From assembly GCF_029975155.1 (NCBI RefSeq), contig NZ_JARKPQ010000200.1:62001-126000 (forward strand): a stretch of 64,000 bases of DNA. The letters are read 5' to 3'. This stretch comes from Propionicimonas sp. (GTDB lineage: Bacteria > Actinomycetota > Actinomycetes > Propionibacteriales > Propionibacteriaceae). Below are positions 46,215 to 54,944 of the stretch, piece by piece (position 1 is the first letter of the stretch; every line of letters begins with the position of its first letter). The notes beneath the pieces are model-generated. The model saw only the letters and a list, made by a program, of their open reading frames with translations, did not search any database and was not told the DNA's origin. Made by a program: the position numbers and the translations under genes.

Positions 46215-48244
46215 ACGTCGAACGCCTCGACTCCGCACCGGCCCGCTGGTACACACTGCTCGGCCTGGTGCTGGTGCCGATCCTCGTGGCCGGTGGTTTC
46301 CTGCTCGCGGGCGTGAACGCCGGCGACCGGCTGCACACCGTCCAGGCAGCGGTGGTCAACCTGGACGAACCGGTGACGATCGACGACCAGTACACCCCGC
46401 TGGGCCGGCAGCTGACCGCCAATCTCGTCGACTCCGACCGCACCGAGAACCTCACCTGGGTGCTGGAGACCGAGGAGAACGCGCGTGCGGGGCTCACCAC
46501 CGGCGAGTACGCGGCGATGGTGATCATCCCGAAGAACTTCTCGGCCGCGGCGACCTCCTTCAGCAAGGACGCGGACGAGGCCGAGCAGGCCACGATCGAG
46601 GTGCACACCTCGCCCGTGGCCGGTGTCGCCGACGCGACCCTCGGCCGGCTGGTGGCCAGCGAGGCCGCGGCCATGCTGAACTCGACGCTGACCGAGAGCT
46701 ATCTCACGCAGATCTACATCGGCTTCAACGACATGGGCGACCAGTTCGTCACCATGGCGGACGGTGCCGACCAGCTCGCCGACGGGGCCGAGAAGTTCGC
46801 GGACGGGATCAGTTCGGCGTCCGACGGCACCCAGGAGCTGTACGGCGGCGCCCGGCAGCTGGCCGACGGCCTGGGCCAGCTGCACAGCCAGACCAAGGGC
46901 ATGCCGAAGGACATCCGCAAGCTGGCGAACGGCGTCGGCGACTACGTGTCCGGGGTGAACCAGCTGGTGGACTCCTCGGCCGCGGGCCAGCAGACCATCA
47001 TCGCCACCGTCCGGCAGATCGAGGCCGGCGCGGACGCCGCGGGTGCGCAGTTCGGCGACTTCGGCTCCAACCAGCAGCTGGTGGCCGGCGCGACCCAGGC
47101 CGCGGAGCAGGCGACCGCCCAGGTGGACTGCCCCGACTTCGGAGTCGACCCGGCGACCCAGGGTGCGATGTGCACGGCCTTCAGGGCCGGCCTCAAGGGG
47201 GGCGCCGGCGTCGGTGCCGCCGTGGGTGTCACCGCTGCCGGCAAGGCCGCGGAGCAGGGCATGCAGCAGTTCAAGGGAGCGGCGCTCACCCCGTTCCGGC
47301 AAGGCCTCGAAGCCGCCGCGAGCGATCCCGGCACCGCCGCGCAGCTCGCCCAACTCAAGAAGGGCGGCAAGAAGCTGGCGAACGGGACGGACGAGCTCGC
47401 CGACCAGATGCCCAAGCTCGTCGACGGCATCGGCCAGTTGGCGGACGGCGGCGCGCAGCTCGCCGACGGTGTCGACCAGCTCGGTGCCGGGCTGATCAAG
47501 GCGTCGTCCGGCGGCCAGAAGCTGGCGGACGGCATGCGCGAGATGGCCGACGGCATCTCCGAGGGCAAGGACAAGCTGCCGAGCTACAGCAAGGCCGACC
47601 GGGAGAACCTGTCCACGGTGGTGGCCGCGCCGGTCGACACGTCCTCGCTCAGCGGGCTGGCGAACCCCAACATCGGCTGGATCAGCCTGGTGCTGGTGCT
47701 CGCGCTGTGGCTGGGCGCCCTGGCGACCTACTCGGTGGTGAAGGCGATCGGACGCGGGCTGCTGAGTTCCGCGGAGCCCACCGCCGTGCTGATCGGACGG
47801 TCGCTGGTGCCCGGCCTGGTGGTCGTGGGCGTCCAGGCGGTGCTGGTGGCGGCGCTGAGCCGTTTCGGCCTGGACCTGTCCGGTCAGCAGTGGCTGGCGG
47901 TGACCGGGGTGCTGCTGCTGGCGGGAGCGACGTTCGTGGTGATCAACCACGCCCTGGTCGCCTGGCTGGGCGGACTCGGCCGGTTGGTGTCGGTGGCCCT
48001 GGCGGTGCTGACCACGGCGTCCGCGCTGATCGGTGCCGCGCCGGCGCTGTTCGCCGCACTGCGTCCGTTCTCGCCGCTCACGCCGGCACTGGACGCCGTC
48101 CGCGCGATCGCCACCGACTCAAGCGGCGCGGCGATCGCCACCCTCACCCTGGTGGGCTGGCTGCTGATCGCCTTCACCGCCAGCGCCGTCGCCATCGCCC
48201 GCCGCCGCACGACAACCCTTGCCGCGGTCCTGGCCACCGGCTGA
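46211..48244 (+). CDS. YhgE/Pip-type ABC-2 membrane protein
   Basis: 677 aa. An N-terminal membrane segment (WYTLLGLVLVPILVAGGFLLAG) is followed by a long extracytoplasmic region with repeated heptad-like QLADGAxxLADG units (ADQLADGAEKFADGI, GARQLADGLGQLHSQ, GIGQLADGGAQLADGVDQLG) typical of YhgE/Pip proteins, and about five C-terminal helices (GWISLVLVLALWLGALATYSVVKA onward) of ABC-2 type. ATG 46211 overlaps the MMPL stop (ATGA). Family members include phage-infection and type VII-associated proteins; with MMPL it likely forms an envelope exporter. Confidence 0.88.
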   Translation: MNVERLDSAPARWYTLLGLVLVPILVAGGFLLAGVNAGDRLHTVQAAVVNLDEPVTIDDQYTPLGRQLTANLVDSDRTENLTWVLETEENARAGLTTGEYAAMVIIPKNFSAAATSFSKDADEAEQATIEVHTSPVAGVADATLGRLVASEAAAMLNSTLTESYLTQIYIGFNDMGDQFVTMADGADQLADGAEKFADGISSASDGTQELYGGARQLADGLGQLHSQTKGMPKDIRKLANGVGDYVSGVNQLVDSSAAGQQTIIATVRQIEAGADAAGAQFGDFGSNQQLVAGATQAAEQATAQVDCPDFGVDPATQGAMCTAFRAGLKGGAGVGAAVGVTAAGKAAEQGMQQFKGAALTPFRQGLEAAASDPGTAAQLAQLKKGGKKLANGTDELADQMPKLVDGIGQLADGGAQLADGVDQLGAGLIKASSGGQKLADGMREMADGISEGKDKLPSYSKADRENLSTVVAAPVDTSSLSGLANPNIGWISLVLVLALWLGALATYSVVKAIGRGLLSSAEPTAVLIGRSLVPGLVVVGVQAVLVAALSRFGLDLSGQQWLAVTGVLLLAGATFVVINHALVAWLGGLGRLVSVALAVLTTASALIGAAPALFAALRPFSPLTPALDAVRAIATDSSGAAIATLTLVGWLLIAFTASAVAIARRRTTTLAAVLATG

Positions 48245-48282
48245 GTAGTCGCGGGCCGCTGCTTGTCATCCCGACCCGGGCG

Positions 48283-48441
48283 ACGTCATCCCGGCCCTGA
48301 CACGTCATCCCGGCCCCGATACGTCATCCCGGCCCCGACACGTCATCCCGGCCCCGACACGTCATCCCGGACTTGATCCGGGATCCCTTCGGTCGCGTAG
48401 CCAGTCACGTGCAGGGATCCCGGCATCCGCCGGGATGACGT
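48283..48441. repeat. REP-like array: four 19-bp tandem units plus two full palindromes
   Basis: ACGTCATCCCGGCCCCGAC-type units start at 48283, 48302, 48321 and 48340 (period 19). They are followed by a palindromic copy ATCCCGGACTTGATCCGGGAT near 48363 and an oppositely oriented one ending GCCGGGATGACGT (48429-48441). A family C fragment follows. No gene lies in 48245-48502. Confidence 0.9.
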
Positions 48442-48502
48442 GGGGCTGGCGAGCGTCACGAAGGGCGTCACCGGAGAGGACGACCCTTCGTGAGGGACGG
48501 TG

Positions 48503-49369
48503 TCAGCTGGTTGACTCCACGGGCTGCACGTCGATCGGGTCCGGCGGCTCGAGGGGCTGGACGGCGACGGCCTCCGGCGGTTCGAGCGGGGTGACCTCGG
48601 CCTCGGCGGCCTTGGCCGCGAGTTCGGCCTGGGCAGCGGCGGCCCGGAGCGCCACGGCGCGGGCGAAGTCGGCCTGGGTGGGCATGCCGTAGGCGCGGGC
48701 GGTGGTGTCGTGCATCTCGACGACGTAGCGGTGCAGCCGCTCCGAGAACTGATGGGCGATCTCGCCGGGAGCGGCGCGCAGCGGGCGTCCGAACACGACG
48801 TGGACGTGCGGGCGACCGGGCACGGGAACGGTCGCACCGTACGGCATGGCGGCGTACGCACCCACCAGCGCGATCGGCAGGACCGGCACGTTGCGGGAGA
48901 TGCTCAGCGCCGCAGCGCCCGGGGTGAAGTTCGCCATCGCCCCCGTCCGGGAGCGGGTGCCCTCGGGGAAGATCAGGATCGGTACGCCCTCGCTCACCAG
49001 GCGGGCGGCGAGCCCGCGGTGACCGGTTCGGTTCGCGTGGCCCTGGCGCTGCACGGGGAACGAGTTGAAGAACAGGGCGGTGGGCAGGGCTTTGTACCAG
49101 GTGCTGAAGAAATAGTCACCGGCGGTGGCCGCGGCCAGGTTCTTGGACAGCCGCCGGGGCAGCGCTCCGTAGATGAGCGGTGCGTCGAGGTGGCTGGAGT
49201 GGTTCGCGATCACCACGAACGGGGGTTTGAGCCCGTCGAGGTTGCGGACACTGTGCTCGTGCACGGTCACCGCGGACCAGATGTACGGCTTCATGAGCAG
49301 GTGCTGCGCCACGAACCGCGCGGTTCCCGGTCCGGCGGAGGTGTACCTGTTCAGGTTCGGCTCTGTCAC
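48503..49369 (-). CDS. PlsC-like 1-acylglycerol-3-phosphate acyltransferase
   Basis: 288-aa acyltransferase that probably acylates lysophosphatidate or a related acceptor. Motif I NHSSHLD (H-X4-D) is at about residues 60-66, motif III PEGTRSRTG, and motif IV PVLPIALVGAYAAMP. It is unusual in a C-terminal Ala/Glu-rich extension (ALRAAAAQAELAAKAAEAEV, then Pro/Val-rich). The start is GTG 49369 (VTEPNLNRY) with GAGAGGAA upstream; the open frame further upstream overlaps the SDR gene. It is transcribed in the same direction 56 nt after the SDR gene. Confidence 0.88.
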   Translation of the reverse strand: MTEPNLNRYTSAGPGTARFVAQHLLMKPYIWSAVTVHEHSVRNLDGLKPPFVVIANHSSHLDAPLIYGALPRRLSKNLAAATAGDYFFSTWYKALPTALFFNSFPVQRQGHANRTGHRGLAARLVSEGVPILIFPEGTRSRTGAMANFTPGAAALSISRNVPVLPIALVGAYAAMPYGATVPVPGRPHVHVVFGRPLRAAPGEIAHQFSERLHRYVVEMHDTTARAYGMPTQADFARAVALRAAAAQAELAAKAAEAEVTPLEPPEAVAVQPLEPPDPIDVQPVESTS

Positions 49370-49425
49370 CCGATTCCTCTCGGCGTCGATCCCGCCATTG
49401 TGGCGCACTCCTGGGCGAGGGGTCA

Positions 49426-50193
49426 CTACCGCCGGCTCTTTGTGAGAAGCCGGGACGCCGCATGGATGGCGGCTCGCGGCGCCAGGTCGGCGGCGAACCG
49501 GGCGATCTTCCACCGTGTGGTGGGCACCGAGATGGCCTTGCCCCGTTCGGCGTCGGCAAGGGCTTCCGCCGCGCAGCGGTCGGCGTCCACCCACACCCAG
49601 TCGGGGATCGCCGACGTGCGGATCCCGGCACGTTCGTGGAACTCGGTCCGCACCCAGCCCGGGCACAGTGCCGTCACGGTCACCCCGGTGCCGTGCAACT
49701 CGCCGGCCAGGCTCTCGGAGTAGATCTTCACCCAGGCCTTGATGGCTGAGTAGTGCCCTTGCGTCAGCCACGCGGCGAGGGAGGACACGTTGATGATCCG
49801 GCCGTGCCCGCGCGCCCGCATCGCCCGCCCGGCCGCGCCGCCGAGGATGAGCACGGCAACGCACATCACGTCGAGCGCGTACTCGTGCCTGCCGGTGTCG
49901 GGATCGAGCAGGGCACTGTGCACGCCGAAGCCGGCGTTGTTCACCAGCACGTCGACGGGACGGCCGGGATCCTCCAGCCGGGCGGCGACCTTGAGCACAT
50001 CCTCACGGACGGCGAGGTCCGCCGGCAGGACCTCCACCTCCACTGCCGCGGCCTCGCGCAGCCGGGCGGCCACCTCCTCCAGCCGAGCGGTGTCGCGGGC
50101 GACGAGCACGAGGTCGTCGCCGCGTGCGGCCAGGGCGCGGGCGAAGGCGGCTCCGATGCCGGCGGTTGCGCCGGTGACCAAGGCAGTGGGCAT
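49426..50193 (-). CDS. Short-chain dehydrogenase/reductase
   Basis: 255-aa classical SDR. Cofactor motif TGATAGIGAAFARALAARG, NNAG (VDVLVNNAGFGVHSALLD), catalytic Ser in INVSSLAAWL and YSAIK (Tyr-x-x-x-Lys). The C-terminus is longer and basic (RWKIARFAADLAPRAAIHAASRLLTKSRR), as in membrane-associated acyl-chain reductases. The substrate is unknown. ATG 50193 with TAGCGT 6 nt upstream (leaderless). Probably co-transcribed with the acyltransferase, which hints at lipid metabolism. Confidence 0.88.
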   Translation of the reverse strand: MPTALVTGATAGIGAAFARALAARGDDLVLVARDTARLEEVAARLREAAAVEVEVLPADLAVREDVLKVAARLEDPGRPVDVLVNNAGFGVHSALLDPDTGRHEYALDVMCVAVLILGGAAGRAMRARGHGRIINVSSLAAWLTQGHYSAIKAWVKIYSESLAGELHGTGVTVTALCPGWVRTEFHERAGIRTSAIPDWVWVDADRCAAEALADAERGKAISVPTTRWKIARFAADLAPRAAIHAASRLLTKSRR

Positions 50194-50239
50194 GGCGGCA
50201 CGCTACCGGGTTTCGCGAAACGGCTCTCGGTCACCGTGG

Positions 50240-50881
50240 TCAGGCCACGAGCTGATGGGCGTGGGACGCAAGCCGGCGCAGCGCCCACGAGCAGCGCCAG
50301 CGCACGGACTCCGGCGTGCCGCCGAGCGCCGTGGCGGCCTGAGCGCTGGAGAGGCCCGCGACGTACACCGTCCACAGCGTGCGGTGGGTGCGTTCGTCGA
50401 TCAGGCCGAGTTGGCGCGCCTGGGTCAGCACCGCGACCGCACTCCCCTCGGCCGACGGCTCCGCGGGATCCGGTTCGCCCACCGGACGGACGGGCCGCGG
50501 CCGGGCCAGCCGGTGGTGCATCGTCCAGGCCAGGTTCGCGGCGATCGCGCGTGGACGGCGGTCGAGCGGGTACTCGGCGATCGCGAGCCACAACTCGGAG
50601 ATGGCCTCCGGCAGCAGCTCCGGACGCCGCGCGCACAGCAGCACGACCTTGCCCAGCATCGTCTGCAGCACGACCCGGTACGCGAGCCGGTCTCCCGCCG
50701 TGCCCAGCCGGAGCAGCGCCGCCAGCACGTCGTCGGGGCGATCCCGGATCAGTCCGAGCACCGCGGCCAGATCGGGGACGCCGGCGAGCGCCGGCTCCGT
50801 CCGGCTCCATCCCGGCACCGGCAGCCCGGCCAGGTCGTGCCATTCGCGATTCAGCGCCGCCAGCGCCTGTCGTCCGTCCAT
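50240..50881 (-). CDS. Sigma-70-like helix-turn-helix protein
   Basis: 213 aa. The C-terminal 60 residues resemble sigma region 4 (LIDERTHRTLWTVYVAGLSSAQAATALGGTPESVRWRCSWALRRLA). The middle part (ISELWLAIAEYPLDRRPRAIAANLAWTMHHRLAR) recalls a divergent region 2, but core-binding residues are not obvious. Similar proteins are conserved in actinobacteria and are usually annotated as hypothetical. ATG 50881. It may be an unusual transcription factor rather than a true sigma factor. Confidence 0.6.
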   Translation of the reverse strand: MDGRQALAALNREWHDLAGLPVPGWSRTEPALAGVPDLAAVLGLIRDRPDDVLAALLRLGTAGDRLAYRVVLQTMLGKVVLLCARRPELLPEAISELWLAIAEYPLDRRPRAIAANLAWTMHHRLARPRPVRPVGEPDPAEPSAEGSAVAVLTQARQLGLIDERTHRTLWTVYVAGLSSAQAATALGGTPESVRWRCSWALRRLASHAHQLVA

Positions 50882-50989
50882 GGCCCGCAGCCTTGCGACC
50901 GGGTGTTGTCCGGAGTGTTGCCCGGAAGGCAGGCACTGTCTGCGCTTGTGCTGAGGGTTTCTTGCACTTTTCTAACAATTTCACAACGA

Positions 50990-51120
50990 CACGTCCGCGG
51001 CGCCCCATTGAATCGTGCGAACCCGTATCCTGAGAGCGTACTCATCCAGGGTTGACGGCCGACAACCGTCATCATGAACGCCCAGGGGGACGCTCGGATA
51101 TCCAGCGGCCCCCTGGTGCC
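50990..51120 (+). ncRNA. Possible structured RNA in a 317-bp gene-free gap
   Basis: Plus strand of 50882-51198 contains two stacked hairpins: TGACGG/CCGTCA at 51054-51072, and 51082-51116 with CCAGGGGG / CCCCCTGG closing an inner CGCT/AGCG pair. No open frame and no downstream gene on this strand fit, so it could be a small RNA or its terminator. A family B half-repeat follows at 51162-51179. Only the folds are seen; transcription is not shown. Confidence 0.3.
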
Positions 51121-51198
51121 GTCTCTGGCGCATCCTCCCGCCAGGCTTCCGGCAACCGCTCGTCGAGCGTGTCGAGACGCCCCCGGGTGCAGCTCAGG

Positions 51199-51609
51199 TC
51201 AGCGGCCGGCGTAGTCGTCGAAGGCGCGGGCGAGAAACTCGGCGAGGTCACCGGTCTCACCGTCGCGGCCGCCGCGGCCGATCACCAGGGTCGGCGGGCT
51301 GGGTTGCGGCGTGACGCCGGTGAACCGGGCGAGCGCCGATCCGGCGCTGACGAGTTGGTAGTAGTGCCCGTCGGGCGCGACGGCGAGGGTCCGGGCCCGG
51401 TTGAGGTACCAGCCGACCAGGCCTGTCTTCACCCTCGAACCGTTGAGCAGGGTGGCCTGGAGTGGCTCGGGCGCAGCACCCGCGGCCTGCACGCGGACGA
51501 TGAAGGCGTCCAGCTGTTCCTGGGCGGCGCGGGCCTCCGCCTCGGCCGCGGCGCGCGCGAGTTCGTGCCGACGCCGCGCGTCCGCCTGGCGCTGATTCTC
51601 CTCGGCCAT
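51199..51609 (-). CDS. Conserved hypothetical protein with N-terminal coiled coil
   Basis: 136 aa. Residues 1-40 are a charged Ala/Arg/Glu helix (coiled-coil-like; RRRHELARAAAEAEARAAQEQ). The remainder (GSRVKTGLVGWYLNRARTLAVAPDGHYYQLVSAG) looks like a small beta domain. No family function is recognised. ATG 51609 is preceded by TAGCCT (51622-51617) at 7 nt, so it is probably leaderless; the frame extends further upstream without protein-like content. Confidence 0.65.
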   Translation of the reverse strand: MAEENQRQADARRRHELARAAAEAEARAAQEQLDAFIVRVQAAGAAPEPLQATLLNGSRVKTGLVGWYLNRARTLAVAPDGHYYQLVSAGSALARFTGVTPQPSPPTLVIGRGGRDGETGDLAEFLARAFDDYAGR

Positions 51610-51657
51610 GGGGACAAGGCTAGACGCCGGACACGCGCGGTCCACCACGCCGGTCGC

Positions 51658-52185
51658 TCAGTGCGTCCCCTGCACGACCTCGCGGACCGCGGTGAGCGAC
51701 GCTCGCTCGCCGAGCTCGACGCCGAGGGCCGCGGCCAGCGCGGGATCGCGCACCGGCTCGGTCAGGTCGCCCTGTTTGAAAAGGAACGCGACGTCGAGGA
51801 TCTCGAATCGCGGCGACCCGTCGGCCAGGAGGTCCTGAAACCGGGATCCGCCTGCTCGGAACTCGCACTCGATGAGCGGAAACGTCCGCCGCGACTCGGT
51901 CTGTCGATCCCACGCGCGCACGGCCGCGACGGTGTCCGCCACCGCCTGGCCGAAGACGGCGACGTTGTCCCGGGTGACGTCCGCGACCCGGCCGTCCACT
52001 CCGGCCAGGCACTCCACTCCGACCCATCCCGAGGCCACCGCGCGTTCCACCAGCGCTGCCCAGGCCTCATCGGCGCCCGCCCGCACCTGGACGGCGGCGC
52101 AGAACACCAGGTCGTCCACGTCGCAGCCGGCGCTGTCGACACTCACTCCGATCGTGGGGATCCGGAACGGCTGACGCTCGGTCAT
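51658..52185 (-). CDS. Hypothetical protein
   Basis: 175 aa, cytosolic, no signal peptide or membrane segment. It contains IPTIGVSVDSAGCDVDDLVFCAAVQVRAGADEAWAALVERA, then DVTRDNVAVFGQAVADTVAAVRAWDRQTESRRTFPLIECEFRAGGSRFQDLL. It does not match a family I recognise. The start is ATG 52185 (MTERQPFRIP). It is divergent from the LCP-like gene; the open frame beyond 52185 is antisense to that gene and is not coding. Confidence 0.55.
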   Translation of the reverse strand: MTERQPFRIPTIGVSVDSAGCDVDDLVFCAAVQVRAGADEAWAALVERAVASGWVGVECLAGVDGRVADVTRDNVAVFGQAVADTVAAVRAWDRQTESRRTFPLIECEFRAGGSRFQDLLADGSPRFEILDVAFLFKQGDLTEPVRDPALAAALGVELGERASLTAVREVVQGTH

Positions 52186-52269
52186 CGTCCCATTGGACTG
52201 CACGCCGGAACGGATCACAAGCCTGCGGTTGGCCCCGCCTCCTAGGCTTGGCGAGGAGCAGGGGGTGGC

Positions 52270-53310
52270 ATGGAATCGGACACCGGCACGCGGACGACGA
52301 CGCGTCGTCTCGTCGACCGAGTGGCCATCTGCCTCCTCCTGGGCGTCGTGGTCGCGTCCGTGGGCGGCGCTGCGCTGCTGACCGTCTACCTCAATCGGGT
52401 GGGCGATGCGGTGGCGGGCCTGCAGCGCTCGGATCCCCTGCCCACCTATCCAGGCCGGCCCAGCGCGGTCGGGATCGACGGGGTGAGCCCCGTCAACTAC
52501 CTGCTCATGACCACCCGCGCGGACGGAACGCTGGACGCCGTGCTGATCGCGCACCTGTCCGCGTCCCGGCGCGACCTGATCCTGATCGCGCTGCCGGCCG
52601 ACCTGCTCGTCGCCGACGGCGTGAGCCAGAGCACCCTGGCGGCCAGCTTCCGTGAGGACCCGCTGGTGATGGCGCGCGCGGTGGAGGCCCTCACCGACGC
52701 CCGGATGGACCACCAGGTGCGGCTCGATCTGGACGCCTTCGCCGGTGTGGTGGACACCCTCGGCGGCATCGACCTCGCCGGCGGCCGCCTGGACGGCGAC
52801 GAGGTACTGGCCCACCTGACCGCTGCCCCGGACCCGCTGTCCCGCTCGCTGCGCACCGCCGACCTGCTGCGAGCGGCGCTGAGCCGGGCGAACCTTGGCG
52901 TGGCGATCGCCGATCCCAACCGCTTCGACAAGGTGATGGACGCCCTCACGCCCTGTCTGGTGGTGGACACCGACCTCACCAGCGAGGAGATCCGCAGCAC
53001 CATGGTGGAGTCTCGGGTGCGTGCGGACGAGGTGGTGACCTGGCCGCTGACGGCCACCCCGGCCCCGTCCGGCGCTGCTCCCGATCCCGTGGGGCTCGCC
53101 GACCTGCGCTCGGCCCTCGCCAGCGACGTGATGCCGTCCCCCGCCGTCGTGCCCACGGCCAGCCCTGCCTCCCAGAGCCTGCGCGGCGTGCCGGCGACGC
53201 CGGTCACGGCTGAGCCGACGACGACGGAGCCGCGACCCGCCCCGACGGTCGCCAGCCACAGCAGCAGCCCCCGGGTCGAGAGCACTCCGACGCCTTCGGT
53301 CACCCGCTGA
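52270..53310 (+). CDS. LytR-CpsA-Psr-like membrane protein, degenerate
   Basis: 346 aa. A short cytoplasmic N-terminus, one membrane segment (VAICLLLGVVVASVGGAALLTVYL), then an LCP-like core: INYLLMTTRADGT-type strand, HLSASRRDLILIALPADLLVADG (where typical LCP proteins have PRD), LDAFAGVVDTLGGIDLAGG, and a Thr/Pro/Ser-rich tail. LCP enzymes attach glycopolymers to peptidoglycan; the PRD arginine appears replaced (PAD), so activity is doubtful. TAGGCT at 52242 and GAGCAGGGGG give a normal leader. Confidence 0.7.
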   Translation: MESDTGTRTTTRRLVDRVAICLLLGVVVASVGGAALLTVYLNRVGDAVAGLQRSDPLPTYPGRPSAVGIDGVSPVNYLLMTTRADGTLDAVLIAHLSASRRDLILIALPADLLVADGVSQSTLAASFREDPLVMARAVEALTDARMDHQVRLDLDAFAGVVDTLGGIDLAGGRLDGDEVLAHLTAAPDPLSRSLRTADLLRAALSRANLGVAIADPNRFDKVMDALTPCLVVDTDLTSEEIRSTMVESRVRADEVVTWPLTATPAPSGAAPDPVGLADLRSALASDVMPSPAVVPTASPASQSLRGVPATPVTAEPTTTEPRPAPTVASHSSSPRVESTPTPSVTR

Positions 53311-53332
53311 ACGGAACGGTAGGCTCGGGCGG

Positions 53333-53485
53333 GTGAGGAAGCTGCACAAGAGGTCACGCGGGCTCGCTGTGCTGCGGTGCGTGGTGGTGGTCGCCGGTTG
53401 CGCCTACGCCGGGTGGCGCTGGTGGCGGCTGGCGAACCAGGAGAACGCCGAGGCCTGGGCCGCGGCCACCGACCGGATCAGGTGA
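53333..53485 (+). CDS. DLW-39-like small protein
   Basis: 50-aa peptide from GTG 53333: a basic start (MRKLHKRSRG), a hydrophobic segment LAVLRCVVVVAGCAYAGWRW, and an acidic tail QENAEAWAAATDRIR. The layout matches the DLW-39 family of tiny actinobacterial membrane proteins, with EAW where DLW is expected. TAGGCT (53320-53325) lies 7 nt upstream, so the mRNA is likely leaderless. It follows the LCP-like gene by 22 nt. Confidence 0.55.
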   Translation: MRKLHKRSRGLAVLRCVVVVAGCAYAGWRWWRLANQENAEAWAAATDRIR

Positions 53486-53494
53486 GCCGGCCGG

Positions 53495-53902
53495 TCATTC
53501 CAGGTAGTCGTCGGCCGGCGCCGGTTCGTGTTCGAGCACGCGTTCCATCGCCTCGCCCACGGCGACCGCGTGGTCGGCCGGGTCGTCCATCGTGCTCAGT
53601 CGCGCGTGGAGTTCGGGATCGACGGACGCAGCCCACGCCAGCAGGTCGAACACCTCGAAGCTGATCTCCACCGGGTCGCCGTGGCGGTCGAACTTGAGCC
53701 ACAGATCGAGGCAGGCCGGCGGCCAGTGCGTCCCGTACGAGTCCTCGATCCCGAGCCCCGGGTGTGAGCGGACGAAGGACTCCGGTTCGGCCTCGAACAG
53801 CACGGCCTCGCCGTCGTCGGTCTCGGTGACCGAGTTGAACTCGAAGCCGTACGGAGCGAGCTCGTCGATGAGCGCGTCGGGGTAGTCGTCCGGGATCTGC
53901 AT
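53495..53902 (-). CDS. Acidic hypothetical protein
   Basis: 135 aa, very acidic, MQIPDDYPDALIDELAPYGFEFNSV followed by PPACLDLWLKFDRHGDPVEISFEVFDLLAWAA. No family is recognised. ATG 53902 is 1 nt after the stop of the DUF89 gene, and a TAGCGT hexamer within the DUF89 tail (53914-53909) ends 6 nt upstream, so it may be both read through and transcribed on its own. It converges with the DLW-39-like gene. Confidence 0.6.
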   Translation of the reverse strand: MQIPDDYPDALIDELAPYGFEFNSVTETDDGEAVLFEAEPESFVRSHPGLGIEDSYGTHWPPACLDLWLKFDRHGDPVEISFEVFDLLAWAASVDPELHARLSTMDDPADHAVAVGEAMERVLEHEPAPADDYLE

Positions 53903-53903
53903 G

Positions 53904-54815
53904 TCACCACGCTAGTGCGTGTGACCGCGCGGTGGCTGTGGGGGAGCATGAGTCCCGGATGGAAGGATCAACAGCCACGAGGGAGTAGTCGCCAACGGCA
54001 ACCCCGAGAGCGCTGGCTATCCTGATGCACTTCGCCTTCAGAAGAAAGTACACCCTGCGCTGCGTGGTGCCCGCGAGCGCTTCGAAGTTCCCTTGTCCTT
54101 TGGACAGAACGACATCTGCCCGACCCAGGAGATCAAGGAACTCCGGGCTGGCCGAGTTCAGGAGCAGGCCGGGTGCTGCGCAGCCCGTGGAAACAACGCG
54201 AGTGACTCCGGACATCCCCGCCTTCTGGGCATCGGGCAGCGTCGCATCGTTGATGATCGGTTCGCTTCGAACGGCGAACACCACATCGTGATTCTGTCCG
54301 AGATAGCGAATCAACGGCTTGTCGAAGACCGCCTCGCCGGCGTTGTCAGCGACGACCACGACGAGGCCAGGGCTGATCAGGTCCTCCTCGAGCAGATCGA
54401 GATCGCAGCGCGCGAAGGGACGCTCGAGTTCGTCGGTCACACAGGTCTCGATGCTGAGGTCGGAGTAGACGGCGGCGTCCAGGATGTTGCCCGTGGCCGA
54501 GATCTTGAGAGCCCTCAGCAGTGTCCCTGGGCCAGAACCGAGGAATCGGTCAAGCAGCGGTTCGAGCCGCAGCGCGGCTTCGATGTCGCGGTCCTTGATG
54601 CTTCGGTACGGATCGGCTTTCCCCGTGGTGCGCTTGATGGTCGCGTGAACAGCTCGCGCGATTTCCGGCGCGGATGAGTAGGCGCCGTGCCCGCCAAGGA
54701 TCTGGAGCGCATCATCGAGGATGCGGCCTTGTGTCTGCTCGTCGTCAGTGGCGAGTCGCGCGGCTTCGAGCGCCTGTCTGAGCAGGCACGGAAGGCAGTC
54801 GAGGAACAGTTGCGT
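53904..54815 (-). CDS. DUF89 damage-control phosphatase, no canonical start codon
   Basis: A coherent DUF89 frame of about 303 aa: N-terminal FLDCLPCLLRQALEAARLAT, then TGNILDAAVYSDLS, the metal-binding ADNAGEAVFDKPLIRYLG (Asp/Asn/Glu), VRSEPIINDATLPDA and SKGQGNFEALAG. DUF89 enzymes are metal-dependent phosphatases acting on sugar phosphates and related damaged metabolites. The frame is open up to a TAG near 54944, yet it has no ATG, GTG or TTG before the internal GTG at 54440, which would lose the N-terminal half. AAGGGAG sits 6 nt before an ACG codon (54815-54813), with CTG two codons later. Either a non-standard start or a mutated ATG. Downstream of the DeoR gene. Confidence 0.75.
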   Translation of the reverse strand, partial: TQLFLDCLPCLLRQALEAARLATDDEQTQGRILDDALQILGGHGAYSSAPEIARAVHATIKRTTGKADPYRSIKDRDIEAALRLEPLLDRFLGSGPGTLLRALKISATGNILDAAVYSDLSIETCVTDELERPFARCDLDLLEEDLISPGLVVVVADNAGEAVFDKPLIRYLGQNHDVVFAVRSEPIINDATLPDAQKAGMSGVTRVVSTGCAAPGLLLNSASPEFLDLLGRADVVLSKGQGNFEALAGTTQRRVYFLLKAKCIRIASALGVAVGDYSLVAVDPSIRDSCSPTATARSHALAW

Positions 54816-54944
54816 GGTATCTCCCTTCGTTTTCGCGGCCGACGAGTCCTGGCCTGCCGCGTCCTTCGTTGCACATGCCCTGACGGAGCAGGTCCCGGTG
54901 GCGGGTCTCCACGGGCGCCCCGGCCGGGCGGCGGCAGTGTCGTC

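Noticed and set aside
48283-48358. CRISPR-like tandem repeats
   Set aside because: Units are 19 bp and contiguous with no variable spacers; they are REP-derived.
54515-54874. 119-codon minus-strand frame over the DUF89 N-terminus
   Set aside because: It is a shifted frame of the DUF89 gene with Arg/Ser-rich shadow composition.
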